Assembly (NCBI GenBank): GCA_020072645.1
Contig: JAIQGK010000021.1
Span: 22,292 to 86,291, forward strand
Length of the DNA stretch: 64,000 nucleotides
Source: Terriglobia bacterium
GTDB taxonomy: Bacteria > Acidobacteriota > Terriglobia > Terriglobales > Acidobacteriaceae
Reading direction: 5' to 3'
Below, in pieces: positions 18,434 to 26,642 of the stretch; positions within the stretch are counted from its first letter, which is position 1; each line of letters begins with the position of its first letter. The notes under the pieces are model-generated. The model was not told the origin of the DNA, made no database searches, and saw only the letters and a list, made by a program, of their open reading frames with translations. The position numbers and the translations under genes are program-made.

Positions 18434-18745
18434 CGGCATCGTTAGGCCAAGGCACGAGCTTAATTAAGACGGCTCTTAGATTGGGAAGTACTTTCCTGTA
18501 TAGCGGCCAATTTCGCTGGGTTCTAGCCAAGTCACGAGAAGAAAAAGAAGAGATAGCTTCCACACTTTCGCGCTGCGGGCCTCGTCATATCCCAACTGGT
18601 ACTTTTGCCAGTATCCCTCAGCCTCGCCACAGCCCATCCTTAGGTGGAGACGGTTTTCATGCCGTCCAGGGATCAGAAAAATTTCTCAATTGAAAATAAC
18701 CGCCGATGAAGCGCACGCTTCGTCGGACCGGCAGGAGGTTCGTAA
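18434..18745. other. Intergenic region with dyad promoter of OmpA gene
   Basis: 312 bp without a credible gene. It contains the dyad promoter at 18594-18640 and an AAGTACTT-centred palindrome near 18485 of unknown meaning. Confidence 0.5.
18594..18640 (+). promoter_or_regulatory. Dyad operator and promoter for OmpA gene
   Basis: 20-bp site 18594-18613 with arms ACTGGTA and TGCCAGT (6 of 7 paired), then 21 bp, then CATCCT (18635-18640; A2 and T6 kept). About 105 bp of leader would precede the ATG at 18746. Confidence 0.55.
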
Positions 18746-20503
18746 ATGTATCACACAGGATTTCGTCGCTTCGTTGCTGTTGCTGTGTTTCTTGCTTTCG
18801 GCATGACATTTGCAATGGCGCAAGATATGGCGACCGTGAAAGTAAGAGTCGGTCCGCCAGAAGCTTACATCTTTGTGGACGGGCAGCCGTTCGCACATCG
18901 CAGCCAGACCATTACTTTAACCGCCGGTGAGCATACGATCGGCGTCTACAATTATGGCTATACGCCGCAGGTACAAACAGTAACGCTGCAGCCGGGAAAA
19001 AATCCTGAGATCGTGGCCCGCCTGGAAAAGTCTGGAGCCAACGTAAGCGGCCCATGGGGACGCATCCAGATTGAAGGCAACGCCAATGACAAGGCCGCGG
19101 TTTTCCTCAATGAAATGAAGCCAGACTTTTTTGTTGGCTATGTCGATGAGATGAACAATGAAAAGGTAATGGGTACGCAGAAGCTCGTGGTCCCGGTTGG
19201 AACGTACAAGCTGTTCATTGTGAATCCCAAGGAAACAGAGCCGGCTTTCACACAGTCGATTGAGGTAAAGAACAACCAGCGCGTTGTAGTGCATGTTGAT
19301 TCCAATACAACCTCATACCACGATTGGGACAAGGCAGGCCACAAAGAGTCGCTAAGCCGGTTCCACACGGGACCGAACAGCGCCAGAATCACCGTTGCTC
19401 CGGTAACGGGAACTTTTACCACAGACAAGAACGACATTAAATGTGGTGAGCCCGTAGTATTGACCTGGACTTCCACTGAAGCGGCCGAAGTGACTATTGC
19501 CGCATCACCAGAGGCGCAGGTGGCACTGAACGGTTCGCGGACGGATTCGCCCACGCAGACCACCACCTACACATTCCAGGCCAAAGGCCCCGGCGGAATT
19601 GTGACCCATACAGCCACAGTCCACGTTGACCCAACAGTGCAAACAGCACTGAAGGCATCGCCGACCGAAGTTCACTATCGCCGGATTGACGACAAAGTGA
19701 TTGATCCCGGCAATTCGACCCTGACCTGGACCGCCGCCAATGCTCAGACGGCCTCCCTTGATCCGCTGGGATCGGTCACCACCAATGGTGACAAGACCGT
19801 ACCTGCGGCGCCCAAGAAAACCGACGTTGGCACTGTGGATGAAATGGCGACTTATATCCTGGTAGCCAGCAATAATTGCGGCGGCTCTGACAAGAGCCTG
19901 GCTGCAGTCCACATCTCCGGCACCATTGAGCCTTTGCCCGTGGTCCCGCTTACCAGCATCTTTTTCCCGACCGCATATCCAACGGAGAAGCGTCCGGAGA
20001 TCGGATTGCTGAACAGTCAGAACGACATTCTTAAAGAGGCAGTGGAAGGCTTTAAGAAGTTCCTGGAGTATGATCCTGACGCGAAATTGAAGCTGACGGC
20101 CCATACGGACCATCGCAGCAGCGATGATTACAACAAGTCCCTGAGCGAGCGCCGCGGGAAAATCGCAAAAGACGCTCTCGTAGCTCTTGGCATCGCGGAA
20201 GCAAAGATAGAAGTGGTGCCAGAGGGAGAAACACCGCAGCTGGAAGAAGCTGCGGTGAAGGCCCTGGAAGATGCCGCTGGGATGCATCGCAAGGTAACCG
20301 ATGCCCTGGTGCATGCCTATAACCGTCGTGTGGACATTGCAATGATTCCTACGACGAAACCTGTGCAGGACTCCAAGCAAGTATTTCCTGCCAGAGGAAG
20401 CAAAGAAGCGAAGATCCTTGAAAGCAACGGCTTCAAGGGATTGCGTACTGTCGAGAAGGTAAGCACACCAGTTGGTGCGACTGCCGCGGCAGGACAGCAA
20501 TAG
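18746..20503 (+). CDS. OmpA-family protein with PEGA- and Ig-like N-terminal domains
   Basis: 585-aa exported protein. A signal peptide ends in AMAQ near residue 27. Then come a PEGA-like beta domain (about 30-90: VRVGPPEAYIFVDGQPF), a second beta domain (about 95-190), two Ig-like repeats (about 215-300 and 305-390, with LTWTSTEAAEVTI and LTWTAANAQTASL) and an OmpA C-terminal peptidoglycan-binding domain (about 405-540). The OmpA signature is LTAHTDHRSSDDYNKSLSER followed by R. No beta-barrel is evident, so it probably bridges cell wall and envelope components. It has a monocistronic layout, with a dyad promoter upstream and a strong hairpin downstream. Confidence 0.87.
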   Translation: MYHTGFRRFVAVAVFLAFGMTFAMAQDMATVKVRVGPPEAYIFVDGQPFAHRSQTITLTAGEHTIGVYNYGYTPQVQTVTLQPGKNPEIVARLEKSGANVSGPWGRIQIEGNANDKAAVFLNEMKPDFFVGYVDEMNNEKVMGTQKLVVPVGTYKLFIVNPKETEPAFTQSIEVKNNQRVVVHVDSNTTSYHDWDKAGHKESLSRFHTGPNSARITVAPVTGTFTTDKNDIKCGEPVVLTWTSTEAAEVTIAASPEAQVALNGSRTDSPTQTTTYTFQAKGPGGIVTHTATVHVDPTVQTALKASPTEVHYRRIDDKVIDPGNSTLTWTAANAQTASLDPLGSVTTNGDKTVPAAPKKTDVGTVDEMATYILVASNNCGGSDKSLAAVHISGTIEPLPVVPLTSIFFPTAYPTEKRPEIGLLNSQNDILKEAVEGFKKFLEYDPDAKLKLTAHTDHRSSDDYNKSLSERRGKIAKDALVALGIAEAKIEVVPEGETPQLEEAAVKALEDAAGMHRKVTDALVHAYNRRVDIAMIPTTKPVQDSKQVFPARGSKEAKILESNGFKGLRTVEKVSTPVGATAAAGQQ

Positions 20504-20513
20504 CGACGAACGT

Positions 20514-20549
20514 CCGGCCTTCTCCCGGCGCAAGCCCTGAGAAGGCCGG
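20514..20549 (+). terminator. Hairpin terminator after OmpA gene
   Basis: CCGGCCTTCTC (20514-20524) pairs over 11 bp with GAGAAGGCCGG (20539-20549), followed by a weak T-rich run. It lies 10 bp after the stop. Confidence 0.6.
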
Positions 20550-20775
20550 ATCGACTTTATAGATCGGCACCAGGCGACCGGGCGGAGCAATCGCTTCCGC
20601 CCTGGTATTTTTTCCTGGTGCCGTTTTCTTCCCATCACAAACCGCCACTCCCATCAGGATGGTTAAGACTGCGAGCCGCTCGCCCATGAAGCCTGCGCAT
20701 TTTAGAGTGGTTTTCCAATGAGAGCAAAGGGGAGTGTGCGTGAAAAGCATTTGTGACTCGTCAGGAACGAGGGGG

Positions 20776-20822
20776 CACTGTTACTAGTGACAGTGGTAGT
20801 GCGTCGGATTGCAATTTAAGGT
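20776..20822 (+). promoter_or_regulatory. Dyad operator and promoter for STAS gene
   Basis: 20-bp site 20776-20795 (arms ACTGTTA and TGACAGT, 6 of 7 paired), 21 bp, then TAAGGT (20817-20822). It lies about 80-100 bp before the ATG at 20899. Confidence 0.6.
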
Positions 20823-20898
20823 AAGAGTTGTCTCATAACTTCGCCTCTCGAAAGTTATTGGGGGAACCGCAACGCGGCAAATGCCGGGGAGGAATGCC

Positions 20899-21237
20899 AT
20901 GAATGCAAGCAGTCGACAAGTCAATGGAATAACGGTGGTGGACATGAGCGGCCGTATCACACTGGGTGAAGGTGGAGTGGTGCTCCGCGAAACAATCCAC
21001 GACCTGCTGGATAAAGGAGACAAGAAGATCCTGCTGAACCTGGGCGATATCTCCTACATTGATAGCTCAGGCATCGGCGAATTGATTGGCGCCTTCACGT
21101 CCGTGCGTAAGCAGGGTGGCGACTTGAAGCTGCTCAACTTAACCAAGAAAGTCAAAGATCTGCTCCAGATCACCAAGCTCTACACCGTTTTCGATATCAA
21201 GGACGACGAAGCTACGGCGATCAGCGCGTTTAATTAG
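20899..21237 (+). CDS. STAS-domain anti-sigma factor antagonist
   Basis: 112-aa soluble single-domain STAS protein of the RsbV/SpoIIAA type. The phosphorylatable serine lies in SYIDSSGIGELIG (about residues 52-64). Start ATG 20899 follows GGGGAGGA at an ideal distance; the upstream in-frame ATG 20881 overlaps that Shine-Dalgarno and is less likely. In the family, the dephosphorylated form captures an anti-sigma kinase, and a SpoIIE-type phosphatase resets it; such a phosphatase is encoded 2.5 kb upstream under the same predicted operator. No RsbW-type kinase is in the window, so the partner is elsewhere. Confidence 0.92.
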   Translation: MNASSRQVNGITVVDMSGRITLGEGGVVLRETIHDLLDKGDKKILLNLGDISYIDSSGIGELIGAFTSVRKQGGDLKLLNLTKKVKDLLQITKLYTVFDIKDDEATAISAFN

Positions 21238-21595
21238 GCTTCTCTAATCTGCCGGCTCGCAAAGGTCATCTGTCTCGCGATCGCGCGCGAGCGGCAGTGC
21301 CACCCTTTGATCAAGGGTGTGCTCTGTTTCAAATTTTGGCGGACCGCATGGGTTTCCCTGTCGGCGGTCGCTTTTGCCGGCGTTGTTTATCCTTCAAGCC
21401 GAGTCTAACCGGAGATGACCTACCTAACTGTTAGTTCTGCCAGTTGAAGAGATCCACGTTTCGGAAAAGAATCTGAATGGACAATAGCCCGGAAGAGTGC
21501 ACTGCACGTTTCCGTCATAAAGACTGGTCGCCACCAACCGCTCAGAGGACCAAAAGGGCAAGAAATCAACAGGCTATTGAGAAGGGAAGTTCGTG
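21238..21595. other. Intergenic region before DUF3300 operon
   Basis: 358 bp without a gene. It contains a short hairpin CACCCTT-TGATC-AAGGGTG (21301-21319), possibly ending the STAS transcript, and the dyad promoter 21426-21472. The remaining leader of about 115 nt shows no recognised riboswitch. Confidence 0.5.
21426..21472 (+). promoter_or_regulatory. Dyad operator and promoter for DUF3300-DUF2950-SulP-PPK2 run
   Basis: 20-bp site 21426-21445 (arms ACTGTTA and TGCCAGT), 21 bp, then AAGAAT (21467-21472; 4 of 6 to TATAAT). The next four plus-strand genes are closely spaced and have no further copy. Confidence 0.6.
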
Positions 21596-22867
21596 ATGAA
21601 TCCTACACAAACTCGATCCGGAGCTCCAAACCAGATCGTTCGAAATTTTATCGCTCTTACTTGTGCCGTACTGATTTTGCTCGTGAGTACGGTGTCGTGG
21701 GCGATACAGCAGCCCGCAGCGACTTCAGATAGCCAGGACGCGAAGATATCCAACGATCAACTGGATTCGCTGGTGGCTCCGATTGCGCTCTATCCAGATC
21801 CGCTGCTCAGCCAGACCCTCGTCGCCTGTACTTATCCGCTGGAAATCGTACAGCTTCAGCAATGGCTGGAACAGAACAAAGGCCTGAAAGACAAGGCGCT
21901 GACAGATGCCGTTCTGAAACAGAACTGGGATCCAAGCATACAGGCAATGGCCGTTTTTCCCGATGTTGTAAAGCTACTGTCGGACAACATCGCCTGGACG
22001 GACAACCTGGGCAATGCCTTTCTGGCGCAGCAGAATGACGTGATGGAAGCAGTCCAGCGCATGCGCGCCAAGGCCACGCAAAAAGGAGTGTTGAAGACCA
22101 CGGAACAACAGACGGTGGAGACCAAGGTTATCGAGAACAAGACCGTGGTTGTGATCGAGCCTGCCAGTCCGGAAGTCGCCTATGTACCCTATTACGATCC
22201 GTATTCGATCTGGGGTGCGCCTTACTATCCATACCCGCCCGTTGCATATCCTCCTTATTATCCGACGGGAGGAAGGCTGCTTTCATTTGGTGTGGGAATG
22301 GCAATCGGCGCGGCATGGGGCGGCGGCGGATGGGGCTGGAACGCCGGGTGGGGCGGTAACAACAACATCAACATCAACCGCAACAACAATTACGTGAACC
22401 ACTACAACAGCCAGCGCGCCAATGCCGGGAACAGATATGGCGGCGCAAATAATAATTGGCAACACAACCCGCAGCATCGTGGCGGCGCCCCTTATGGGAA
22501 CAGAGCCACTGCCAAGCAATACGGTGGCGCTGCTCGTGGAGACAACATGGGCCAAAGGCAATCTGCGGCGCGCCAGAACCAGGGAAATCTTGGAGGAGCC
22601 GGGAAAGGCTTTAACAGCGGCGGAATCACGAACAGACCATCGGCTTCACCTACCGGTAACTGGGGTGGCGGCGGAGATCGCATTGGCAATAGACAAACTT
22701 CAAGCGGAAATATGGGATCCAGAAACAGCAGCGCTTTTTCCGGTTCGTCAAGCCGGAGCGCGGCCAGGGCCAGCAGTTCACGGGGTTCTTCCAGCTTTGG
22801 TGGCTCTCGTGGTGGCGGCGGGTTCCGTGGCGGCGGTGGCCGTGGCGGCGGGGGAAGGCGGAGATAG
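21596..22867 (+). CDS. DUF3300 family exported protein
   Basis: 423-aa protein. A signal peptide (TM about 20-38) is followed by the conserved DUF3300 domain (about residues 55-210: LDSLVAPIALYPDPLLSQTL, WLEQNKGLKDKALTDAV, WDPSIQAMAVFPDVV). A Tyr/Pro-rich stretch comes next (YVPYYDPYSIWGAPYYPYPP), then a long Gly/Asn/Ser/Arg-rich low-complexity tail that ends GGGRGGGGRRR. The tail is probably disordered. The function is unknown; in many proteobacteria and acidobacteria it is paired with DUF2950, as here (34-bp gap). ATG 21596 follows GAAGGGA; an adjacent GTG at 21593 is also possible. Confidence 0.88.
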   Translation: MNPTQTRSGAPNQIVRNFIALTCAVLILLVSTVSWAIQQPAATSDSQDAKISNDQLDSLVAPIALYPDPLLSQTLVACTYPLEIVQLQQWLEQNKGLKDKALTDAVLKQNWDPSIQAMAVFPDVVKLLSDNIAWTDNLGNAFLAQQNDVMEAVQRMRAKATQKGVLKTTEQQTVETKVIENKTVVVIEPASPEVAYVPYYDPYSIWGAPYYPYPPVAYPPYYPTGGRLLSFGVGMAIGAAWGGGGWGWNAGWGGNNNININRNNNYVNHYNSQRANAGNRYGGANNNWQHNPQHRGGAPYGNRATAKQYGGAARGDNMGQRQSAARQNQGNLGGAGKGFNSGGITNRPSASPTGNWGGGGDRIGNRQTSSGNMGSRNSSAFSGSSSRSAARASSSRGSSSFGGSRGGGGFRGGGGRGGGGRRR

Positions 22868-22901
22868 CCTGACCAAAGAAGGATAAATCAAGGAGGAAAA
22901 A

Positions 22902-23873
22902 ATGAAATCGCGTCAATTAAATATCAAACTACGTACGGTCCTTCTCGGGCTTCTGCTGGCAGTGCTCTCCTGCTCTTCGACCGTGTGGGCACAAGGGCAG
23001 GTGAAACATCTGCTGCCCAGTACTTCTGCGCCAGTGAACCAGAGATCGTTTGCAACTCCACAACTCGCTGCTGACGCGCTGATCAAAGCGGCCGAGAGCT
23101 ATGATGTGCCGGCATTGCTCGAAATCTTTGGCCCTGAGGGCAAAGACTTTGTGGCGTCCGCCGACCCGGTTGCAGACAAGGCCAAAGCGCAGGAATTTAT
23201 CGAGAAGGCTCATGAAAAGAACACGGTCAGCGTGGAAAAGACAAAAGCCACTCTGCTGGTGGGGAACGATCAATGGCCGCTGCCGATCCCGATTGTCCTC
23301 AGACAGGGAAAGTGGTTCTTCGATACCCAAACTGGCCGGAAAGAGATTCTCTTCCGGCGCATTGGAGCCAATGAACTCGATGCTATCCAAATCGCGCATG
23401 GATATGTAGAGGCGCAAAAGGAATACGTCTCCACGCTCCATGACGACTCAACTCTTCATGAGTATGCCAAAAAGATCATCAGTACTCCCGGAAAGCACGA
23501 TGGTTTGTGCTGGAAGAACGAAGACGGCACACCGGGCGGGCCTATCAGCGAAGGCATCGCACGTGCTATTGAGCAGGGTTACACGGACAAGGCAGCTCCT
23601 TACCATGGCTACTATTTCAAAATCCTGAACGGCCAAGGCCCGAACGCTGCTCTTGGCAAACTCGATTACATGATCCATGGATTCATGATTGGCGGTTTTG
23701 CGCTGGTGGCTGTCCCGGCTGAATACCGGGTGACTGGTGTGAAGACCTTTATCGTGAACCAGTATGGCATCGTGCTTGAGAAGGACCTCGGACCAAACTC
23801 TCTCAACATCGTGAAAGAGATGGACCGGTTCAACCCAGACAAGGGTTGGCAGGAAACCCAGGACGCGCTCTGA
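22902..23873 (+). CDS. DUF2950 family exported protein
   Basis: 323-aa protein with a signal peptide (LLGLLLAVLSCSSTVWAQ). The DUF2950 domain covers most of the mature protein: ATPQLAADALIKAAESYD, LLEIFGPEGKDFV and IPIVLRQGKWFFDTQTGRKE are typical. The ATG at 22902 has a strong AAGGAGG upstream. Second gene of the predicted operon starting at 21596. The role is unknown; a periplasmic or outer-membrane partner of the DUF3300 protein is inferred only from repeated co-occurrence in genomes. Confidence 0.9.
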   Translation: MKSRQLNIKLRTVLLGLLLAVLSCSSTVWAQGQVKHLLPSTSAPVNQRSFATPQLAADALIKAAESYDVPALLEIFGPEGKDFVASADPVADKAKAQEFIEKAHEKNTVSVEKTKATLLVGNDQWPLPIPIVLRQGKWFFDTQTGRKEILFRRIGANELDAIQIAHGYVEAQKEYVSTLHDDSTLHEYAKKIISTPGKHDGLCWKNEDGTPGGPISEGIARAIEQGYTDKAAPYHGYYFKILNGQGPNAALGKLDYMIHGFMIGGFALVAVPAEYRVTGVKTFIVNQYGIVLEKDLGPNSLNIVKEMDRFNPDKGWQETQDAL

Positions 23874-23901
23874 ACAGAGACTGTAAAGGTCTCCAGGACA
23901 C

Positions 23902-25617
23902 TTGAAATTGACTGGTGAAGCAAGCCAACGCGGCCTTATCCCCGGCATAACGTGGCTGCGCGACTATCCAAGGCAATGGATGCGCGCAGACGTTATCGCC
24001 GGGCTGGTAGCGGCCGCGGTTGTCATTCCCAAAGCGATGGCGTTTGCCACCATCGCCGGACTCCCGGTACAAGTCGGCTTGTACACGGTCTTTGTGCCCA
24101 TGGTGATTTACGCGCTTCTGGGCACATCAAGACCGCTCAGTGTCAGCACAACAACGACAATCGCAATCCTTACCGCTGCTGAACTGGGAAAGGTGGCGCC
24201 CAACGGCGGGCCCGGAGAGTTGATCGCAGCCGGCGCAACTCTAGCGGTTCTGGTTGGCGCGATGCTGTTGCTGGCGTCGGTCCTTCGGCTTGGCTTTATC
24301 GCCAACTTTATTTCCGACCCTGTTCTTGCTGGTTTCAAGGCCGGCATTGGCTTGGTGATTGTGGTGGACCAGGTCCCCAAGCTGCTTGGTTTCCATATCA
24401 CGAAGACGGGTTTCTTTCGAGACATTCTGGCAATGATCCAGCACCTGCCCCAGACATCGCGGATAACGCTGTTACTTGCCCTTGCCATGATCGTGCTGAT
24501 GGTTGCGCTGGAGCGGTTCGCGCCGAAAGCGCCCGCGCCGCTGATCGCCGTGGCTGTGGGCATTGCCGGTTCTGCCTTGCTTGGACTCCAGCACATGGGA
24601 GTAGAGACGGTGGGCGCAATCCCGCGCCAGCTTCCATCCTTGATGTGGCCAAATCTCGCGCTCCTGGAAGATATGTGGCCCGGCGCTGTTGGCATTGCTT
24701 TAATGAGCTTTACTGAAAGCATTGCCGCGGCGCGCGCATTCGCCAAAGCGGGAGAGCCGCGCCCGATTCCGAACCAGGAGCTGCTAGCCGTTGGGGCCGC
24801 GAATATTGCAGGCGGTTTTTTCGGCGCCATGCCGGCCGGCGGAGGCACCACGCAGACAGCCGTCAATCGCAGCGCAGGAGCACATACACAGATGGCTGAA
24901 CTCGTTACCGCCGCAGTTGCGCTTGCCACGCTTCTGTTACTAGCGCCGCTGATTGGCATGATGCCCAATGCCACACTGGCGGCCGTAGTCGTCGTCTATT
25001 CTGTGGGACTCATCAAGCTTGGCGAGTTTCGTGAGATCGCCCGCGTGCGCAAGACGGAATTCTATTGGGCTGTGGTTGCATTTGCGGGCGTCGCGCTGCT
25101 GGGCACGTTGCGCGGAATCCTGGTGGCGGTCATCACCTCCGTGCTTGCTCTTGCTCAACAGGCTTATAGTCCGCCGGTGTATGCGGTGGGGCGCAAGCGC
25201 AATACTCACGTATTCAGGCCGCTCTCACCAGAGCACCCGGATGATGAGACATGGCCCGGGCTGCTGATTGTGCGAGTTGAGGGCCGGGTCTTTTTTGCGA
25301 ATGCACAGCGCATCGGCGACAGAATGTGGCCGCTGATCGAACAAGCGAAGCCGTCTGTCATCACGATTGATTGCAGCGCGATCTTCGACATCGAATACAC
25401 CGCGCTGAAGATGCTAGCCGAAGCCGACGAGAGACTTGAGCGCGACGGCATCACTCTGTGGCTTGCCGCGCTCAATCCCAACGCGTTCGCGACAGTATCG
25501 CGTTCCAAGCTTGGCGAGAAGCTGGGCCGGGAACGGATGTTCTTGAATTTGCAAGGGGCGGTTGAACGCTACGAGCAGACAAAACCTGCTCCCGCGCGTG
25601 GCCAGGGGGCCGCTTAA
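23902..25617 (+). CDS. SulP-family anion transporter with STAS domain
   Basis: 571-aa inner-membrane transporter. The sulfate-transporter core occupies about residues 25-400 in 11-14 helices, with the typical AAAVVIPKAMAFATIAGLPV near residue 40 and TESIAAARAFAKAGEPRPIPNQELLAVGAAN (parts seen at 270-300). A C-terminal STAS domain covers about 430-555 (VEGRVFFANAQRI, TIDCSAIFDIEYTALKML). The start is probably TTG 23902, 28 bp after the DUF2950 stop, with AGGA in front. Family members carry sulfate, bicarbonate or dicarboxylates with H+ or Na+; the substrate is not evident. It is followed after 22 bp by ppk2. Confidence 0.9.
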   Translation: MKLTGEASQRGLIPGITWLRDYPRQWMRADVIAGLVAAAVVIPKAMAFATIAGLPVQVGLYTVFVPMVIYALLGTSRPLSVSTTTTIAILTAAELGKVAPNGGPGELIAAGATLAVLVGAMLLLASVLRLGFIANFISDPVLAGFKAGIGLVIVVDQVPKLLGFHITKTGFFRDILAMIQHLPQTSRITLLLALAMIVLMVALERFAPKAPAPLIAVAVGIAGSALLGLQHMGVETVGAIPRQLPSLMWPNLALLEDMWPGAVGIALMSFTESIAAARAFAKAGEPRPIPNQELLAVGAANIAGGFFGAMPAGGGTTQTAVNRSAGAHTQMAELVTAAVALATLLLLAPLIGMMPNATLAAVVVVYSVGLIKLGEFREIARVRKTEFYWAVVAFAGVALLGTLRGILVAVITSVLALAQQAYSPPVYAVGRKRNTHVFRPLSPEHPDDETWPGLLIVRVEGRVFFANAQRIGDRMWPLIEQAKPSVITIDCSAIFDIEYTALKMLAEADERLERDGITLWLAALNPNAFATVSRSKLGEKLGRERMFLNLQGAVERYEQTKPAPARGQGAA

Positions 25618-25639
25618 CACAACGACATGAGGTGACGCT

Positions 25640-26488
25640 ATGAAATCCGAAGCACACAACGGCAGGGTGGCTGAATTGCCAAGGAACGGCCATGAAGGCG
25701 AAGCTCACGCACACAAGAAGCTGAAAAGAAAACAGTATGAAAAAGAGCTTTGCCGCCTACATGAGGAACTGGTGAAGCTGCAGCAGTGGATCGTACACAA
25801 AGGGCTCAAGGTCTGCGTGGTGTTTGAAGGCCGCGATGGCGCGGGAAAGGGCGGAACCATCAAGGCAATTACTGAGCGCGTGAGCCCGCGCATCTTCCGC
25901 GTGGTGGCATTGCCCGCGCCGACCGAGCGCGAAAAAAGCCAGATGTACGTGCAGCGCTATGCGCCGCACTTTCCGGCGGCAGGAGAGATCGTCATTTTTG
26001 ACCGCAGCTGGTACAACCGCGCGGGCGTGGAACGGGTGATGGGCTTTGCCACTGACGAGCAGGTCCAGAAATTCCTGCGCGTGGTGCCTTTGTTTGAGAG
26101 GGCCATGGTGGATTCCGGCATCATTCTGATCAAGTATTGGCTGGAAGTGAGCGCCAAGGAGCAGACTCGACGGCTCGAATCGCGGATCGACGACGGACGA
26201 AAAATCTGGAAGCTCTCGCCCATGGACTTGAAGTCCTACAGCCGCTGGTATGACTACTCCCGGGCGCGGGACGACATGTTTTCCAATACCGACACGCCGT
26301 TTGCTCCTTGGTACGTGGCTGACGCGAATGACAAGAAGCGCGTGCGCCTCAATATTATTTCCCACCTTCTGAAACAGATTCCGTATAAAGAGCTCCCTGG
26401 AGACAAGGTGAAATTGCCCAAGCGGCAGGATGCGGGTGGCTATCGTGAACTGGACTATCCGTACAAATACGTGCCGGAGAAGTTCTGA
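25640..26488 (+). CDS. ppk2: Polyphosphate kinase 2
   Basis: 282-aa cytoplasmic PPK2-family kinase that transfers phosphate between polyphosphate and nucleotides. Walker A is FEGRDGAGKGGTIKAI (about residues 61-76). Walker B and lid motifs are EIVIFDRSWYNRAGVERVMGF (partly, about 113-130) and the Arg-rich RRLESRIDDGRKIWKLSPMD. The length fits a single-domain class I PPK2, which normally phosphorylates NDP, but substrate class cannot be fixed by eye. ATG 25640 follows GAGGTGAC. Last gene of the predicted 21596-26488 operon; a link between polyphosphate, energy state and the SulP transporter is plausible but inferred. Confidence 0.93.
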   Translation: MKSEAHNGRVAELPRNGHEGEAHAHKKLKRKQYEKELCRLHEELVKLQQWIVHKGLKVCVVFEGRDGAGKGGTIKAITERVSPRIFRVVALPAPTEREKSQMYVQRYAPHFPAAGEIVIFDRSWYNRAGVERVMGFATDEQVQKFLRVVPLFERAMVDSGIILIKYWLEVSAKEQTRRLESRIDDGRKIWKLSPMDLKSYSRWYDYSRARDDMFSNTDTPFAPWYVADANDKKRVRLNIISHLLKQIPYKELPGDKVKLPKRQDAGGYRELDYPYKYVPEKF

Positions 26489-26525
26489 TCAGGAGAGGGC
26501 AGGTTCTCACACCATGCGAAACGAA

Positions 26526-26572
26526 AACTGTTACATCTGACAGTCGATCTGGGTTCTCGCCCTCGCTATGCT
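26526..26572 (+). promoter_or_regulatory. Dyad operator and promoter for aspT-aspD
   Basis: 20-bp site 26526-26545 (arms ACTGTTA and TGACAGT, 6 of 7 paired), 21 bp, then TATGCT (26567-26572). It lies in the 154-bp gap after ppk2, about 70-115 bp before ATG 26643. Confidence 0.62.
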
Positions 26573-26642
26573 TCAGTCGTAACGCCTTTCGGTTGATCTT
26601 GCGGGACCGCAGGCGTCACCTATTTATAGCAAGGAGGCACAT

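Larger units (their letters stand above)
20504..20898. other. Intergenic region between OmpA and STAS genes
   Basis: 395 bp with the hairpin at 20514-20549 and the dyad promoter at 20776-20822. No credible coding sequence was seen; a minus-strand ORF here has no Shine-Dalgarno and no recognisable motif. Confidence 0.5.

Noticed and set aside
19505..20638. 377-aa minus-strand ORF opposite the OmpA gene
   Set aside because: Shadow of the plus-strand gene: basic, Gly/Arg/Cys-rich, no recognised motif, no Shine-Dalgarno.
20433..20750. 105-aa minus-strand ORF between OmpA and STAS genes
   Set aside because: It overlaps the OmpA 3' end and its terminator, and has no Shine-Dalgarno or family resemblance.
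23879..23898. Possible twelfth dyad before the SulP gene
   Set aside because: Right arm matches only about 4 of 7, it overlaps the start codon region, and no A2/T6 hexamer lies 21 bp away.
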